Made by a program: the position numbers and the translations under genes. Shown one piece after another: positions 8,261 to 14,996 of a stretch of 19,537 bases of DNA. The notes under the pieces were generated by a model that saw only the letters and a program-made list of their open reading frames with translations, made no database searches and was not told the origin of the DNA. The DNA lies in assembly GCA_964348185.1 (NCBI GenBank), contig CAYGBW010000185.1:1-19537 (forward strand). The letters run 5' to 3'. Each line of letters begins with the position of its first letter. The stretch's first letter is position 1. Source of the stretch: CAYGBW01 sp964348185. GTDB lineage: Bacteria > Desulfobacterota > BSN033 > WVXP01.

Positions 8261-9091
8261 TCAATCGAAGGTTTTTTTTAGAAAACGGATACCCTTTCGA
8301 GCGATTTCTTCTGCTTCCTGCTCGTCGTCGCTAACAAAGGTTTCCATGGAGATATATCGTTTCCACCTTATTTCCCGCACTGCATGAATGAACTCACGGA
8401 AATCATCGTGTCCCATGCCGGGAGCGCGGCGGTTCTCATCCTGGATATGGAGATGGAGAAGCCGCGCACCGGCCACCCGGAATGCCTGAAGCGCGTCAAC
8501 ACCATGTTCTTCCTTTTCCCAGCGCAGGAAATGCGTATCGAGCGTGATGCCGATGGACGGCGAGCCAAGGGTCTCTGCGATTTGCACCGCCTCGGAAGTC
8601 CGGGTGATGAAGTTCGTGAAATCGGACTCCAGGGGTTCTAGACAGAGATACAGCCCTTCTGATTCGAGCTCCGGGGTCAGTTTGCCGAACAATTCCACCG
8701 CCCTTTCCGTCGCCTCGGGTTTGGTGTCCTCTGCGGAATAGCTCCGCTGTTGGGGAGACCCCAGGGTAAGGACCTTAGCCCCTGTATTGACAGAGATTTC
8801 AATCAACTTCTTGAAGAAATCCAGGGTTTTTTTCAGGACTGCGGGTTCCCGGGAAGTGAGGTGCAGCCCTTCCGGCGCCCGCAGAAGCCAGTGAAGACCC
8901 ATCAGCTCGATTCCCCTGTCTCCGGCATACCTGGCAAGTTTTTTCTGTTCCTCCACCGGATAGCCCTGGACGTCCTGCGTCAATGTAAATGGGGCAAGTT
9001 CGATTCCGTGATAGCCAAGCTCGGCCGCCCGGTCAATAACCGTGTAGATATCGTATGTTCCATACAACTCATTACAAAGCGCAAATCTCAT
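8261..9091 (-). CDS. Sugar phosphate isomerase/epimerase-type TIM barrel
   Basis: A 276-residue protein of the xylose-isomerase-like TIM-barrel superfamily (AP-endonuclease-2 fold), which includes ketose 3-epimerases, IolE/IolI and hydroxypyruvate isomerase. Putative metal ligands appear in the expected order: LCLEPLE (E152), TLDTH (D185), LLHLHIQDE (H213 or H215) and SMETF (E250). The N-terminal FALCNELYGT and AAELGYHGIEL strands are typical. No signal peptide, so cytosolic. The start is firm, with AGGAGGAG seven bases upstream. It follows the family 4 glycosidase on the same strand, separated by an MttB remnant. It may isomerise or epimerise the sugar or acid released by that enzyme (inference). 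The sequence does not say which reaction it performs. Confidence 0.85.
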   Translation of the reverse strand: MRFALCNELYGTYDIYTVIDRAAELGYHGIELAPFTLTQDVQGYPVEEQKKLARYAGDRGIELMGLHWLLRAPEGLHLTSREPAVLKKTLDFFKKLIEISVNTGAKVLTLGSPQQRSYSAEDTKPEATERAVELFGKLTPELESEGLYLCLEPLESDFTNFITRTSEAVQIAETLGSPSIGITLDTHFLRWEKEEHGVDALQAFRVAGARLLHLHIQDENRRAPGMGHDDFREFIHAVREIRWKRYISMETFVSDDEQEAEEIARKGIRFLKKTFD

Positions 9092-9103
9092 CGATTTCTC
9101 CTC

Positions 9104-9233
9104 CTACAGGAAGTCAAGGGCTTCGGCATGGTCGACCTTCATTCCCCCATGGACCAGGATACGAAGCGCTCTGATGCAAGGTCTCCATTTCATCCTGAGA
9201 GAGAAAAGGAATAACCTCTTGCTGGGCTTTCAT
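9104..9233 (-). pseudogene. Remnant of an MttB-family methyltransferase N-terminus
   Basis: Between the glycosidase stop and the TIM-barrel start, the minus strand opens with an ATG preceded by AGAGGGCG and reads MKAQQEVIPFLSQDEMETLH. This is very like the N-terminus of trimethylamine-methyltransferase (MttB) family proteins, where FLS-x3-[IM]-E-x-[IL]-H is followed by a helix ending in LRIL. In the original frame the resemblance ends at HQSA, but the next frame continues ALRILVHGGMKVDHAEALDF, the expected continuation (L-R-I-L-x2-G-x-K-V-x-H-x-EAL). It then stops at TAG (9106-9104), where roughly 430 more residues would be expected. A two-base deletion near 9165 explains the switch. The rest of the gene is absent from the window. 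A 39-residue peptide could still be made from the first frame, but a decayed gene is the better reading. Confidence 0.7.
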
Positions 9234-9243
9234 GGACGCCCTC

Positions 9244-10569
9244 TTAGGAAGAACATTGGGGCAGGAACTCTCGGTTTGCGTCAAGCACTTGGTCGGCCAG
9301 AGTCTGGACGTTGGATAAATCCTGGACTGTCGGATCGGTTGTGAGCGCGGCGATGAACAGTTCGGGGGATCCGGTTTTTGCGGCCTCCGTAGCCAGTTCC
9401 TGCCGGACGATATGCGGATAGACTGCAGGAAGCAGTTGAGGGGGAAGAAGCCCCGTAGGGTCCGGCTTGATTTGATCCGCAAAGATCTCTCCCGTTGTTT
9501 CCACGACGGATCCCTTAGGCAGGTTCTCTATTTGTCCTTCGTTTGGATAGTTGATTGTCGTTCTGATTGCTCCAGCCCCTGCTAGAGCGTTTATCACATC
9601 GACGACAATCTCCCGACTCTTGAAGAGAGGGAGAACCTTTTTTCCAGAGAGAATACCCTGAAGATCGGCTCGGGCGTTTTTACCCCATTCTAAACGGTGT
9701 CCGATAGTCGTTCTCTTTATGTTGTAGTGCTTCAACGTTTCATGGCGATTTATGAAGAACGGGAAAAACTCGCAGAGATGACGATCGCTGATCGCGGGAA
9801 GAAACCCGAATGCTCTAAAGAGCCTAAATCCAGCCGTAAGGGAGTCGATGTTAGCCCATTCATCCCGTGAGTAGCGAAACGATGCTTGGTTTTCAAGCTC
9901 CTCAACGGTGCGCTGTCTTAGCTCCGGATAAATATCCCTTCCCCGGACTTTCAGATCGAGAAACCAAGAGCAATGGTCGATTCCTCCCACGGCGAAATCA
10001 AGTTCAGAAAGCGCTTCGAATCCGAGGAGATCCTTGAGAATCCACAGATGATTGATAATGCCCGAGCAGAGTCCAACGGTTCTCAAAGCGGTTTCCTGGC
10101 TGATTAAATATGTAAGCGGTGTTAGGGGATTGGATACGTTGATCAGCCAGGCATCTGGGGCGATTCTTTCGATCCTTTTGGCAAGGTCTAGAAATGCAGG
10201 GACACTCCGGAGCAGCCGGGACAACCCGGCAGGACCAACTGTGTCTCCGACAGTTGCCAGGATTCCATGTTCCTCCGAGATTACCAGGTCCCTCTCCATC
10301 GCCTTCAAACCGCCCACGGAGATTGAGATGACGATGAAATCCGCGCCCTCAACAGCCTTTTCCAGATTATTTTCGGCAGCAATCTTAAACCGACGTCCTG
10401 TCTTTGTTTCCATGAGTTTAGTGAGAGCCAGGATTGGGTCCAACGCTTCAGGATTTATATCCATCAGGCATATCTGCTCGATGGGTTGGCTGTCTGCAAC
10501 GTAGAAATCTCCCAGGATTTTTGGTGCCCAAAGCACGCTGCCTGCTCCAACGAGGCATACTCTGCTCAT
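9244..10569 (-). CDS. Glycoside hydrolase family 4 enzyme with atypical CSGI motif
   Basis: A 441-residue NAD- and metal-dependent glycosidase of family GH4 (usual length 430-480). GH4 enzymes cleave glycosides by an oxidation-elimination-addition-reduction route. The N-terminus has the nucleotide fold VCLVGAGSVLW (G8, G10). VSNPLTPLT contains N147 and P148. The likely metal ligands are C168 in VGLCSG and H199 in GGIDHCSW. The block SDRHLCEFFPFF (261-272) is also typical. The residues after the metal Cys usually read CHEV, CHSV, CHGx or CN(V/I)P and track substrate class. Here they read CSGI (168-171), closest to the CHGx form seen in alpha-glucuronidases but lacking its His. The start has GAGGAGAG upstream. 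It lies downstream of tctC beyond a terminator and leads into the MttB remnant and TIM-barrel gene. Substrate uncertain, perhaps a uronide. Confidence 0.87.
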   Translation of the reverse strand: MSRVCLVGAGSVLWAPKILGDFYVADSQPIEQICLMDINPEALDPILALTKLMETKTGRRFKIAAENNLEKAVEGADFIVISISVGGLKAMERDLVISEEHGILATVGDTVGPAGLSRLLRSVPAFLDLAKRIERIAPDAWLINVSNPLTPLTYLISQETALRTVGLCSGIINHLWILKDLLGFEALSELDFAVGGIDHCSWFLDLKVRGRDIYPELRQRTVEELENQASFRYSRDEWANIDSLTAGFRLFRAFGFLPAISDRHLCEFFPFFINRHETLKHYNIKRTTIGHRLEWGKNARADLQGILSGKKVLPLFKSREIVVDVINALAGAGAIRTTINYPNEGQIENLPKGSVVETTGEIFADQIKPDPTGLLPPQLLPAVYPHIVRQELATEAAKTGSPELFIAALTTDPTVQDLSNVQTLADQVLDANREFLPQCSS

Positions 10570-10716
10570 TGTTTCTCTCCTCGGGCAGAAGAGTGATTTT
10601 CTCTGGGGTACATTCGCTTTTTTTCAGCTCAGAGTCAAATACCTCGGATTCCCATATCCTGTCGGAAATAGGTCCTTGATACTTCAATGTTTGCGTCCAA
10701 GAGGGATGTTTGTCCT

Positions 10717-10746
10717 AAAAAACGGGAGGCTCTCGCCTCCCGTTTT
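10717..10746 (-). terminator. Rho-independent terminator after tctC
   Basis: A perfect 8-bp stem, CGGGAGGC (10723-10730) with GCCTCCCG (10735-10742), closed by a four-base loop. On the minus strand it is followed by six T residues (10722-10717). It begins 30 bases after the tctC stop and separates tctC from the glycosidase gene. On plus it is followed by four T residues, so it might also stop opposite transcription. The glycosidase therefore needs read-through or its own promoter; I found no clear one. Confidence 0.9.
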
Positions 10747-10775
10747 CGGTTGTCCCAAACTCAATACGCCTGAAT

Positions 10776-11768
10776 CTACTTCGCCATACCGAGCTCTTTG
10801 AGTATCTTTCCGTACATCTCTTCCTGTTTCGCCCATTCTTTGGCAAATTCTTCACCGCCCATGTAGACTACCCGCTCGCCAATCTTGGTAATGAGCGTGT
10901 CAAATTTCTTGTCGTCCCGAACCGTCTTATCAAAAGCGTCTCTAAGGATTTTGACAATTTCTTCTGGGACATCTTTGCTCACGGCAATCCCAGTCCAGGG
11001 TGCAGCCACGGCATCGATGCCGAGCTCCTTAAGGGTGGGCACATTGGGGAGGTTCGGGTCTCTCTCATCCGAGAAAACGGCTAGAGCTCGCAGATTACCT
11101 GCATTCGCATGAGGTATCACGGTTGCTGCTGTTGTGGAAACATACAGATCAATGTGCCCACCCAACGCGCTCGATAACGCAGGAGCATCCCCTTGGGTCG
11201 CGACATGACGAAACCTCGTTCCTGTGGCACGGGCAAAAACCAAAAACCCGAGTTGTGACATAGCTCCTTTTACCGCACCGTAAGTGATTCCTCGCGGTCT
11301 TCGTTTTGCATCTTCAATCAGTTCTTGGATACTCTGCCAAGGCTTTTCGGTTGCGCAGGCGAGTACCATGGTGCTCGTGCCGATCCGGCCAATCGGGGTA
11401 AAGTCGAAGATCTGGTAGTTTCCGATGCCCTGAAGGGGCCACAAAATGTTTGTCCCGATGGTGGCTCCAAAAATGGTATAGCCATCAGGGCGCGCTCTGA
11501 GGACATACTCTGCCGCTGGAGCTCCCCGTCCGCCAGTCTTGTTGATACTGGCAATCGGTACACCCAGGTACTCATGGGCGACACTCGCAAACATCCTCGT
11601 ATTGAGGTCCGTTCGACCCCCCGCGGCAAAAGGGATAATCAGTTCGATCGGTTTGGATGGAAACTGTTGCGCCTTTGCCTCCGTTGTTCCTCCACAGAGA
11701 AGAGAGGTTACTGGCAAGAAGGGGAAAACCAGAGCCAGTAGAAGGAAGAGTGCCAGGTTTTTTTTCAT
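10776..11768 (-). CDS. tctC: TTT periplasmic substrate-binding protein TctC (Bug family)
   Basis: A 330-residue periplasmic receptor that captures a carboxylate and delivers it to TctAB. Residues 1-33 are a Sec signal peptide (MKKN, long Leu-rich core, AKA before QQ). A Cys at 25 is not in a lipobox context. The mature start has the Bug-family signature FPSKPIELIIPFAAGGRTDL (36-55), where the AGG-x-x-D segment contacts the ligand carboxylate in known structures. RPDGYTIF and the NVPTLKELG block further on are also typical. AGGAGGTG lies at ideal spacing before the ATG. It has its own promoter-like sequence and terminator, so it can be made as a single-gene transcript at higher level than tctAB, which suits a binding protein. 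It is oriented opposite to tctBA, unlike the usual contiguous tct operon. Confidence 0.93.
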   Translation of the reverse strand: MKKNLALFLLLALVFPFLPVTSLLCGGTTEAKAQQFPSKPIELIIPFAAGGRTDLNTRMFASVAHEYLGVPIASINKTGGRGAPAAEYVLRARPDGYTIFGATIGTNILWPLQGIGNYQIFDFTPIGRIGTSTMVLACATEKPWQSIQELIEDAKRRPRGITYGAVKGAMSQLGFLVFARATGTRFRHVATQGDAPALSSALGGHIDLYVSTTAATVIPHANAGNLRALAVFSDERDPNLPNVPTLKELGIDAVAAPWTGIAVSKDVPEEIVKILRDAFDKTVRDDKKFDTLITKIGERVVYMGGEEFAKEWAKQEEMYGKILKELGMAK

Positions 11769-11809
11769 CGTTACACCTCCTAGTCTTGGGAGTTCCTGGG
11801 TAATAATCT

Positions 11810-11823
11810 CAAATCTCGATTTG
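11810..11823. promoter_or_regulatory. Inverted repeat at the tctC transcription start (candidate operator)
   Basis: CAAATC-TC-GATTTG, a perfect 6+2+6 inverted repeat, lies just downstream of the predicted tctC -10 element and about 42-55 bases before its ATG. A protein bound there would block initiation. It has the same 6+2+6 layout as the repeat before tctB, but a different sequence, so shared control is not shown. Confidence 0.35.
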
Positions 11824-11827
11824 GTCT

Positions 11828-11857
11828 ATCTTACATGCTCATTCTTTTCGCTGTCAA
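11828..11857 (-). promoter_or_regulatory. Sigma70-like promoter for tctC
   Basis: On the minus strand there is a consensus -35 TTGACA (11857-11852), an 18-base spacer and a -10 TAAGAT (11833-11828, four of six matches). It gives a leader of about 50 bases before the tctC ATG. The -35 overlaps the stop codon of a doubtful short open frame upstream. Confidence 0.55.
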
Positions 11858-12081
11858 GAGAAAACTGACCGGAGTTTCCTCAGAAAATATGCAGGTAACC
11901 ACGGAAGCAATGGAAATTGAAACTGTTCTCCAATTGGGTAAGTGCCAAATCCCTCTGGGCCTCTCTTCAAATACCGTCCTATCTTAAAAGGTTCAGTTCC
12001 CAAGGCGATCAAGAAGCTTTCCAGGGGATTCTTTGGGAGAATCGCATGCTCCCCATTGCTGGCGTGTTCCTTTTGCTTCAC
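11854..12081 (-). CDS. Doubtful 75-residue ORF in the 370-base gap upstream of tctC
   Basis: The interval 11769-12140 holds the tctC promoter and this one open frame. It starts at GTG (12081) with no good ribosome site and reads through LPKNPLESFLIALGTEPF, then IGRYLKRGPEGFGTYP, ending with LPWLPAYFLRKLRSVFS. The composition is protein-like, with no low-complexity or reversed-gene character, but I recognise no family. The stop overlaps the -35 of tctC. It could be a small gene or the decayed tail of an older one. Low confidence. Confidence 0.22.
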   Translation of the reverse strand: MKQKEHASNGEHAILPKNPLESFLIALGTEPFKIGRYLKRGPEGFGTYPIGEQFQFPLLPWLPAYFLRKLRSVFS

Positions 12082-12140
12082 GAGCTTTGAGAGGAAAGAG
12101 AATCAATTAGGAAGAAGGGAAATCGTATTGGGCCAGCCCC

Positions 12141-12485
12141 TCAGCTCCCTTCCTTGGGAGCCCACCTGACGGTTTTCTTGATGGACGCGATGCGCTTGTC
12201 TTCCCGGATCGCCACCCGGTAGCTCGCCTCTTCACCCGGTTGGAGGACAGAAGGGTCGGCGGAAGTGGTTTCGAATCGAAGGAAATTCCCCTCGCTATCA
12301 TAGTATTTTACCGTGATCGTGATGTCCTTCATGGTGTAGTTGGAGGTATTCTTGACAAAACCGAGGACCAGGAAAGATCCATTTTCTGTGAAATTGTTCC
12401 CCTCGGTGAAAACCAGATCGGCTGCCAGGGCAACCGAGGCGAGGGTGAGGAGGATCAATGGGGTAAACAATTGGGCTCTTTTCAC
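12141..12485 (-). CDS. Secreted FxLYD-type domain protein
   Basis: A 114-residue exported protein. Residues 1-22 are a Sec signal peptide (MKRAQLF, hydrophobic core, ALA before AD). The mature part is a single small beta-sandwich with the pattern of FxLYD domains: LGFVKNTSNYTMKDITITVK, then YYDSEGNFL, then LQPGEEASYRV. These domains are extracytoplasmic and probably structural or binding; no reaction is known. The GTG start is supported by AAGGAGG at suitable spacing. It is divergent from the lipoprotein gene at 12721 with a 235-base shared upstream region. Its C-terminal coding end contains a GCTCCC/GGGAGC hairpin without a T-tract. Confidence 0.78.
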   Translation of the reverse strand: MKRAQLFTPLILLTLASVALAADLVFTEGNNFTENGSFLVLGFVKNTSNYTMKDITITVKYYDSEGNFLRFETTSADPSVLQPGEEASYRVAIREDKRIASIKKTVRWAPKEGS

Positions 12486-12604
12486 GGCGGCCTCCTTCGA
12501 GATGATTCACCCTCGTCCTGCTGCAAAAAGCGTGCCCTGTTTTGGAGGGAATGCGCTACGCTCGGCGCACGGAGTGGCCTTGCAAGGGCGTGCCGCAGGG
12601 GGAC

Positions 12605-12635
12605 TTTACAAAATGAGAGAATTTGAGCATACTAT
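12605..12635 (+). promoter_or_regulatory. Possible promoter for the lipoprotein gene at 12721
   Basis: TTTACA (12605-12610) is a five-of-six -35. It is followed by TACTAT (12630-12635, 19-base spacer) or CATACT (12628-12633, 17-base spacer). The stretch is A/T-rich compared with the G+C-rich sequence before it. It implies a leader of about 80 bases. Confidence 0.3.
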
Positions 12636-12720
12636 GAGTGGTGCCATCCGGAGATCGCATGGCGAAGAGAGAGATCTATCAGAGGGAAGGGACGCCGAGT
12701 TTCACAGTGAAGCGGTGGCA

Positions 12721-13161
12721 ATGAATGGATCTATCCTAAGATGGGGTATTCTCTACCTGGGCCTTCTCCTTTGGGGCTGTGCCTCGAATGGTCAGACCAG
12801 GGATTTCACATTTATGCCCTCAGGGGAAATGACTTTTCCCGAGGCTCAAGAAGCCAGGCTGTACAGGAAGGGTTTGGGGCAGCCTCACCGGGTTATTGGA
12901 CAGGTGATGATCCTGGGAAGGCCGGATGAAGGGGAGGAATCATTGGAGAAGCGCCTCCTTGAGGAGGCGCGGAAAGTTGGAGCCCAGGGGGTTATTGTTG
13001 TTGAGACCGCCCAGAGGGTCTCAAAAGTCGGAAAAACCGGGGTAAGAAACGATCTCTTTGGCGGAGCCTCAAAGAAATACCGACCCTATCCAGAACCTGT
13101 TCCAATTGAAAAAGAGCGGATCTCTATCAGGGGACTGGCCATTCGGTTCCTGGAAGAATGA
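12721..13161 (+). CDS. Small outer-membrane-type lipoprotein, unknown function
   Basis: A 146-residue predicted lipoprotein. The signal peptide MNGSILRWGILYLGLLLWGC ends in a lipobox (LWGC) with Cys20 as the lipid-modified residue. The mature protein has a 40-residue linker-like start, then a helix-strand unit with LEKRLLEEARKVGAQGVIVV (about 78-97). This resembles the pattern of small envelope lipoproteins with a YbjQ/DUF4156-like fold, in which a helix ending in GA-x-[GA] precedes a strand, but I cannot assign a family. I chose the ATG at 12721 because it begins the signal peptide directly. The open frame extends upstream to about 12340, but that part is not protein-like and overlaps the FxLYD gene. 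The ribosome site is weak. Confidence 0.65.
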   Translation: MNGSILRWGILYLGLLLWGCASNGQTRDFTFMPSGEMTFPEAQEARLYRKGLGQPHRVIGQVMILGRPDEGEESLEKRLLEEARKVGAQGVIVVETAQRVSKVGKTGVRNDLFGGASKKYRPYPEPVPIEKERISIRGLAIRFLEE

Positions 13162-13300
13162 TAAGGCTCTGCTGCCCCTGTAGAGAAGCCTGCTTATTCA
13201 GAGATCCTCTCTCCCCAATTTCCCCATCAACCTCCCAATCGAACCTCGCTGTGTAGCCATCAACCTATCCCTCGGGTGTGAACCTGGCAGCAATGTCAGG

Positions 13301-13306
13301 TATAAT
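13301..13306 (+). promoter_or_regulatory. Consensus -10 box before the lipoprotein gene at 13340
   Basis: A perfect TATAAT lies 33 bases before the chosen start. The -35 region (around 13278-13283, GTGAAC) is weak. Initiation near 13313 would place the alternative TTG start at 13310 upstream of the transcript, which supports the ATG at 13340. Confidence 0.4.
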
Positions 13307-13339
13307 AGATTGGGAAACACGGGGGACTGGAAACGGAAA

Positions 13340-13819
13340 ATGAGGGTTCGAAATCGGCGACTGGCGACCTTTATGTTCCTCTTGTCCCTCCTTTTGGTAG
13401 GATGCTACCGGTATGCCACTGTGGAGCGTATGCCTGCGGCTGAGATTCCGGATAGGGTCTATGAAATCTACCGTCACAGTCTAACGGTCGGGGTTTATGC
13501 GGTTGTACTGGATATTCCCAGTGACGGTAAACGGATTTTTATGCGCCATACGGACAGAACCGAAAGGCTGGGCATGGGTCGACCCGGACCCTATGTGGAC
13601 GAATTTGAACGGAGGGTCAAGGGGTTCGGTTCTGTCATTAGAATCCTGGATCTCGACGGAATTGAGAGGGGCTACCTCATGGTGTCCCATGAGCTGGGCT
13701 ATCTCATCGAACGATATCGAGACGACATCATGATTTCTATCGTAGACCCTTACTCTGATGAGCAATTCGGACCTCAGCTTCAAGACAGGATGAGAAAGAG
13801 ACGCATTTGGCTACGTTGA
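13340..13819 (+). CDS. Small lipoprotein, unknown function
   Basis: A 159-residue predicted lipoprotein. It has a basic N-terminus (MRVRNRR), a hydrophobic core and the lipobox LVGC, with Cys22 as the modified residue. The mature domain is a mixture of strands and helices: SLTVGVYAVVLDIPSDGKR, then GFGSVIRILDLDGIERGYLM, then HELGYLIERYRDDIMISIVD. It ends in a basic tail (DRMRKRRIWLR). No family recognised. It lies 178 bases after the first lipoprotein on the same strand and has a TATAAT box of its own. An in-frame TTG at 13310 would add ten residues and spoil the signal peptide's short N-region. Confidence 0.7.
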   Translation: MRVRNRRLATFMFLLSLLLVGCYRYATVERMPAAEIPDRVYEIYRHSLTVGVYAVVLDIPSDGKRIFMRHTDRTERLGMGRPGPYVDEFERRVKGFGSVIRILDLDGIERGYLMVSHELGYLIERYRDDIMISIVDPYSDEQFGPQLQDRMRKRRIWLR

Positions 13820-14024
13820 TCCATATTCGGGTGATGGGGTGCCCCCGCTGACGATCTAAGATCTCCCCAAAGGAAGCGTATGTCCCATAGGGTGTGGCCA
13901 TGGACTCTGACAGCGATTTCCGCTGAGATTGAGGGTTGAGAAGGATCAGGGGAGGGATTCCTACTCCTGCAAGCGGTCATTCCCTCGCAAAAGAGGGGTT
14001 CGAGTAACGGGGAGGGTGGAGCCT

Positions 14025-14186
14025 ATGCGCTACACTGTTAAGATTACCGACCCATCAACAGAGAGGCACTGTGAGGTCTATCTAGCCAGTGACGAGGATT
14101 TGGAGACCCTTTTGCTTTTTCTGAAATGTGCGGCTGGCCTCACATATGAGGTCAAAGACCTGAAAAAAGAGCCTCTCAGTTCCTGA
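14025..14186 (+). CDS. Small hypothetical protein, 53 residues
   Basis: The ATG at 14025 is preceded by GGGGAGGGTGGAG, a good ribosome site. The product (MRYTVKITDPSTERHCEVYL, then ASDEDLETLLLFLKCAAGLT, then a Lys/Glu-rich end) looks like a compact strand-strand-helix-strand protein with no signal peptide. The frame opens further upstream at 13929, but that part is not protein-like. I do not recognise a family. It follows the two lipoproteins on the same strand after a 205-base gap. The 218 bases after it, up to the thioesterase stop, hold only a short TGGGTC/GACCCA hairpin at 14261-14278 without a T-tract. Confidence 0.55.
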   Translation: MRYTVKITDPSTERHCEVYLASDEDLETLLLFLKCAAGLTYEVKDLKKEPLSS

Positions 14187-14404
14187 GAGGATTCCATTCT
14201 TCCCTCAAGAGGGTTGGCTTAAGGGCGGCGAGGTGAGCGCGATCTTCTGGTTTGGATGGATGGGTCGTGGCTGACCCATACCGTATCGCCTTGGCGCAGC
14301 CTCTTGCAGGGGGGCAGAAAACCACAAAACCCTGAGCGAGGACGGGAGCGAATCTCGGGGCACCCTGTGGCCTCTGCCCAGGGGAGGAGGAAAGTCGCGG
14401 AGCC

Positions 14405-14938
14405 CTATCCCTCTCTTCCCCTCAGAGGTCTGTCTGTTGGTTTAGCCATTTCAAATCGATAGATCCTGTTCTCGGGAAGGGGATTTCCCCTCTCGTCGAC
14501 ATAGGAGAGGACTTCCTGGGGATTGCGATTCTTTCCCCCTCGCAAGGGGAAGTAGGTGCCCTCTCCTTCTACGCAAAGGGTCCCGGCGCTGTCAGTGATT
14601 CGACCCCTGCATCCGTAGGTCCGTCCCTGAGCGTGAGGAGGGTCTGCCTCCACGCGATAAGTCTTTCGGGTGGTCACGGGCCTCAGGTAGTTCACCTTTA
14701 AGTCCTTTGTCATCACAAACCGACCAGAAGCGACAGCCGAGGACCACCAGAGGGCCTCATCGATTACACACGAGATGATTCCCCCGTGGAGAATTCCAGA
14801 AAATCCGCAGAGTTCCTCCCTGGGAACGAATTCAGCCATCACTCGGTCGTTCTCCGCATAGAGGGATAACCTCAATCCGATGGGATTCTTCTTGCCGCAG
14901 ACAAAACAGGTCTCGTACGAGGGGAGAAAGCGTTTCAA
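14405..14938 (-). CDS. PaaI/4HBT-type hotdog thioesterase
   Basis: A 177-residue acyl-CoA thioesterase-like protein of the hotdog fold. Diagnostic parts are CFVCGKKNPIGLRL (11-24), common in one bacterial subfamily, and GILHGGIISCVIDEALWW (48-65). In the latter, His51-Gly-Gly and Asp60-Glu61 match the active-site turn and central helix. The region ending in TKDLKVNYLRPV (77-88) is the usual second strand block. No signal peptide; cytosolic. The acyl substrate cannot be inferred. The start codon is TTG, with GGAGG at good spacing and no better alternative. It is the last gene in a same-strand series, 58 bases after the cNMP-binding/DUF4388 gene. The C-terminal 35 residues are Arg/Pro-rich and probably disordered. 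Confidence 0.85.
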   Translation of the reverse strand: MKRFLPSYETCFVCGKKNPIGLRLSLYAENDRVMAEFVPREELCGFSGILHGGIISCVIDEALWWSSAVASGRFVMTKDLKVNYLRPVTTRKTYRVEADPPHAQGRTYGCRGRITDSAGTLCVEGEGTYFPLRGGKNRNPQEVLSYVDERGNPLPENRIYRFEMAKPTDRPLRGREG

Positions 14939-14996
14939 GGTCGCCTCCTGGTGATTTTCCTTTCCTTCGGTCAGCCCTTCATATCAACAGAGGGTC

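Noticed and set aside
12144..12161. GCTCCC/GGGAGC hairpin at the end of the FxLYD gene as a terminator
   Set aside because: It lies inside the coding sequence and has no T-tract on either strand.
12340..12720. Upstream extension of the lipoprotein frame to 12340
   Set aside because: It would overlap the FxLYD gene and bury the signal peptide. The extension is not protein-like.
14385..14400. GGGAGGAGGAAAGTC, resembling the conserved GGGGAGGAAAGTC of RNase P RNA
   Set aside because: The flanking sequence lacks the other conserved RNase P RNA segments, and the thioesterase coding end begins within a few bases.
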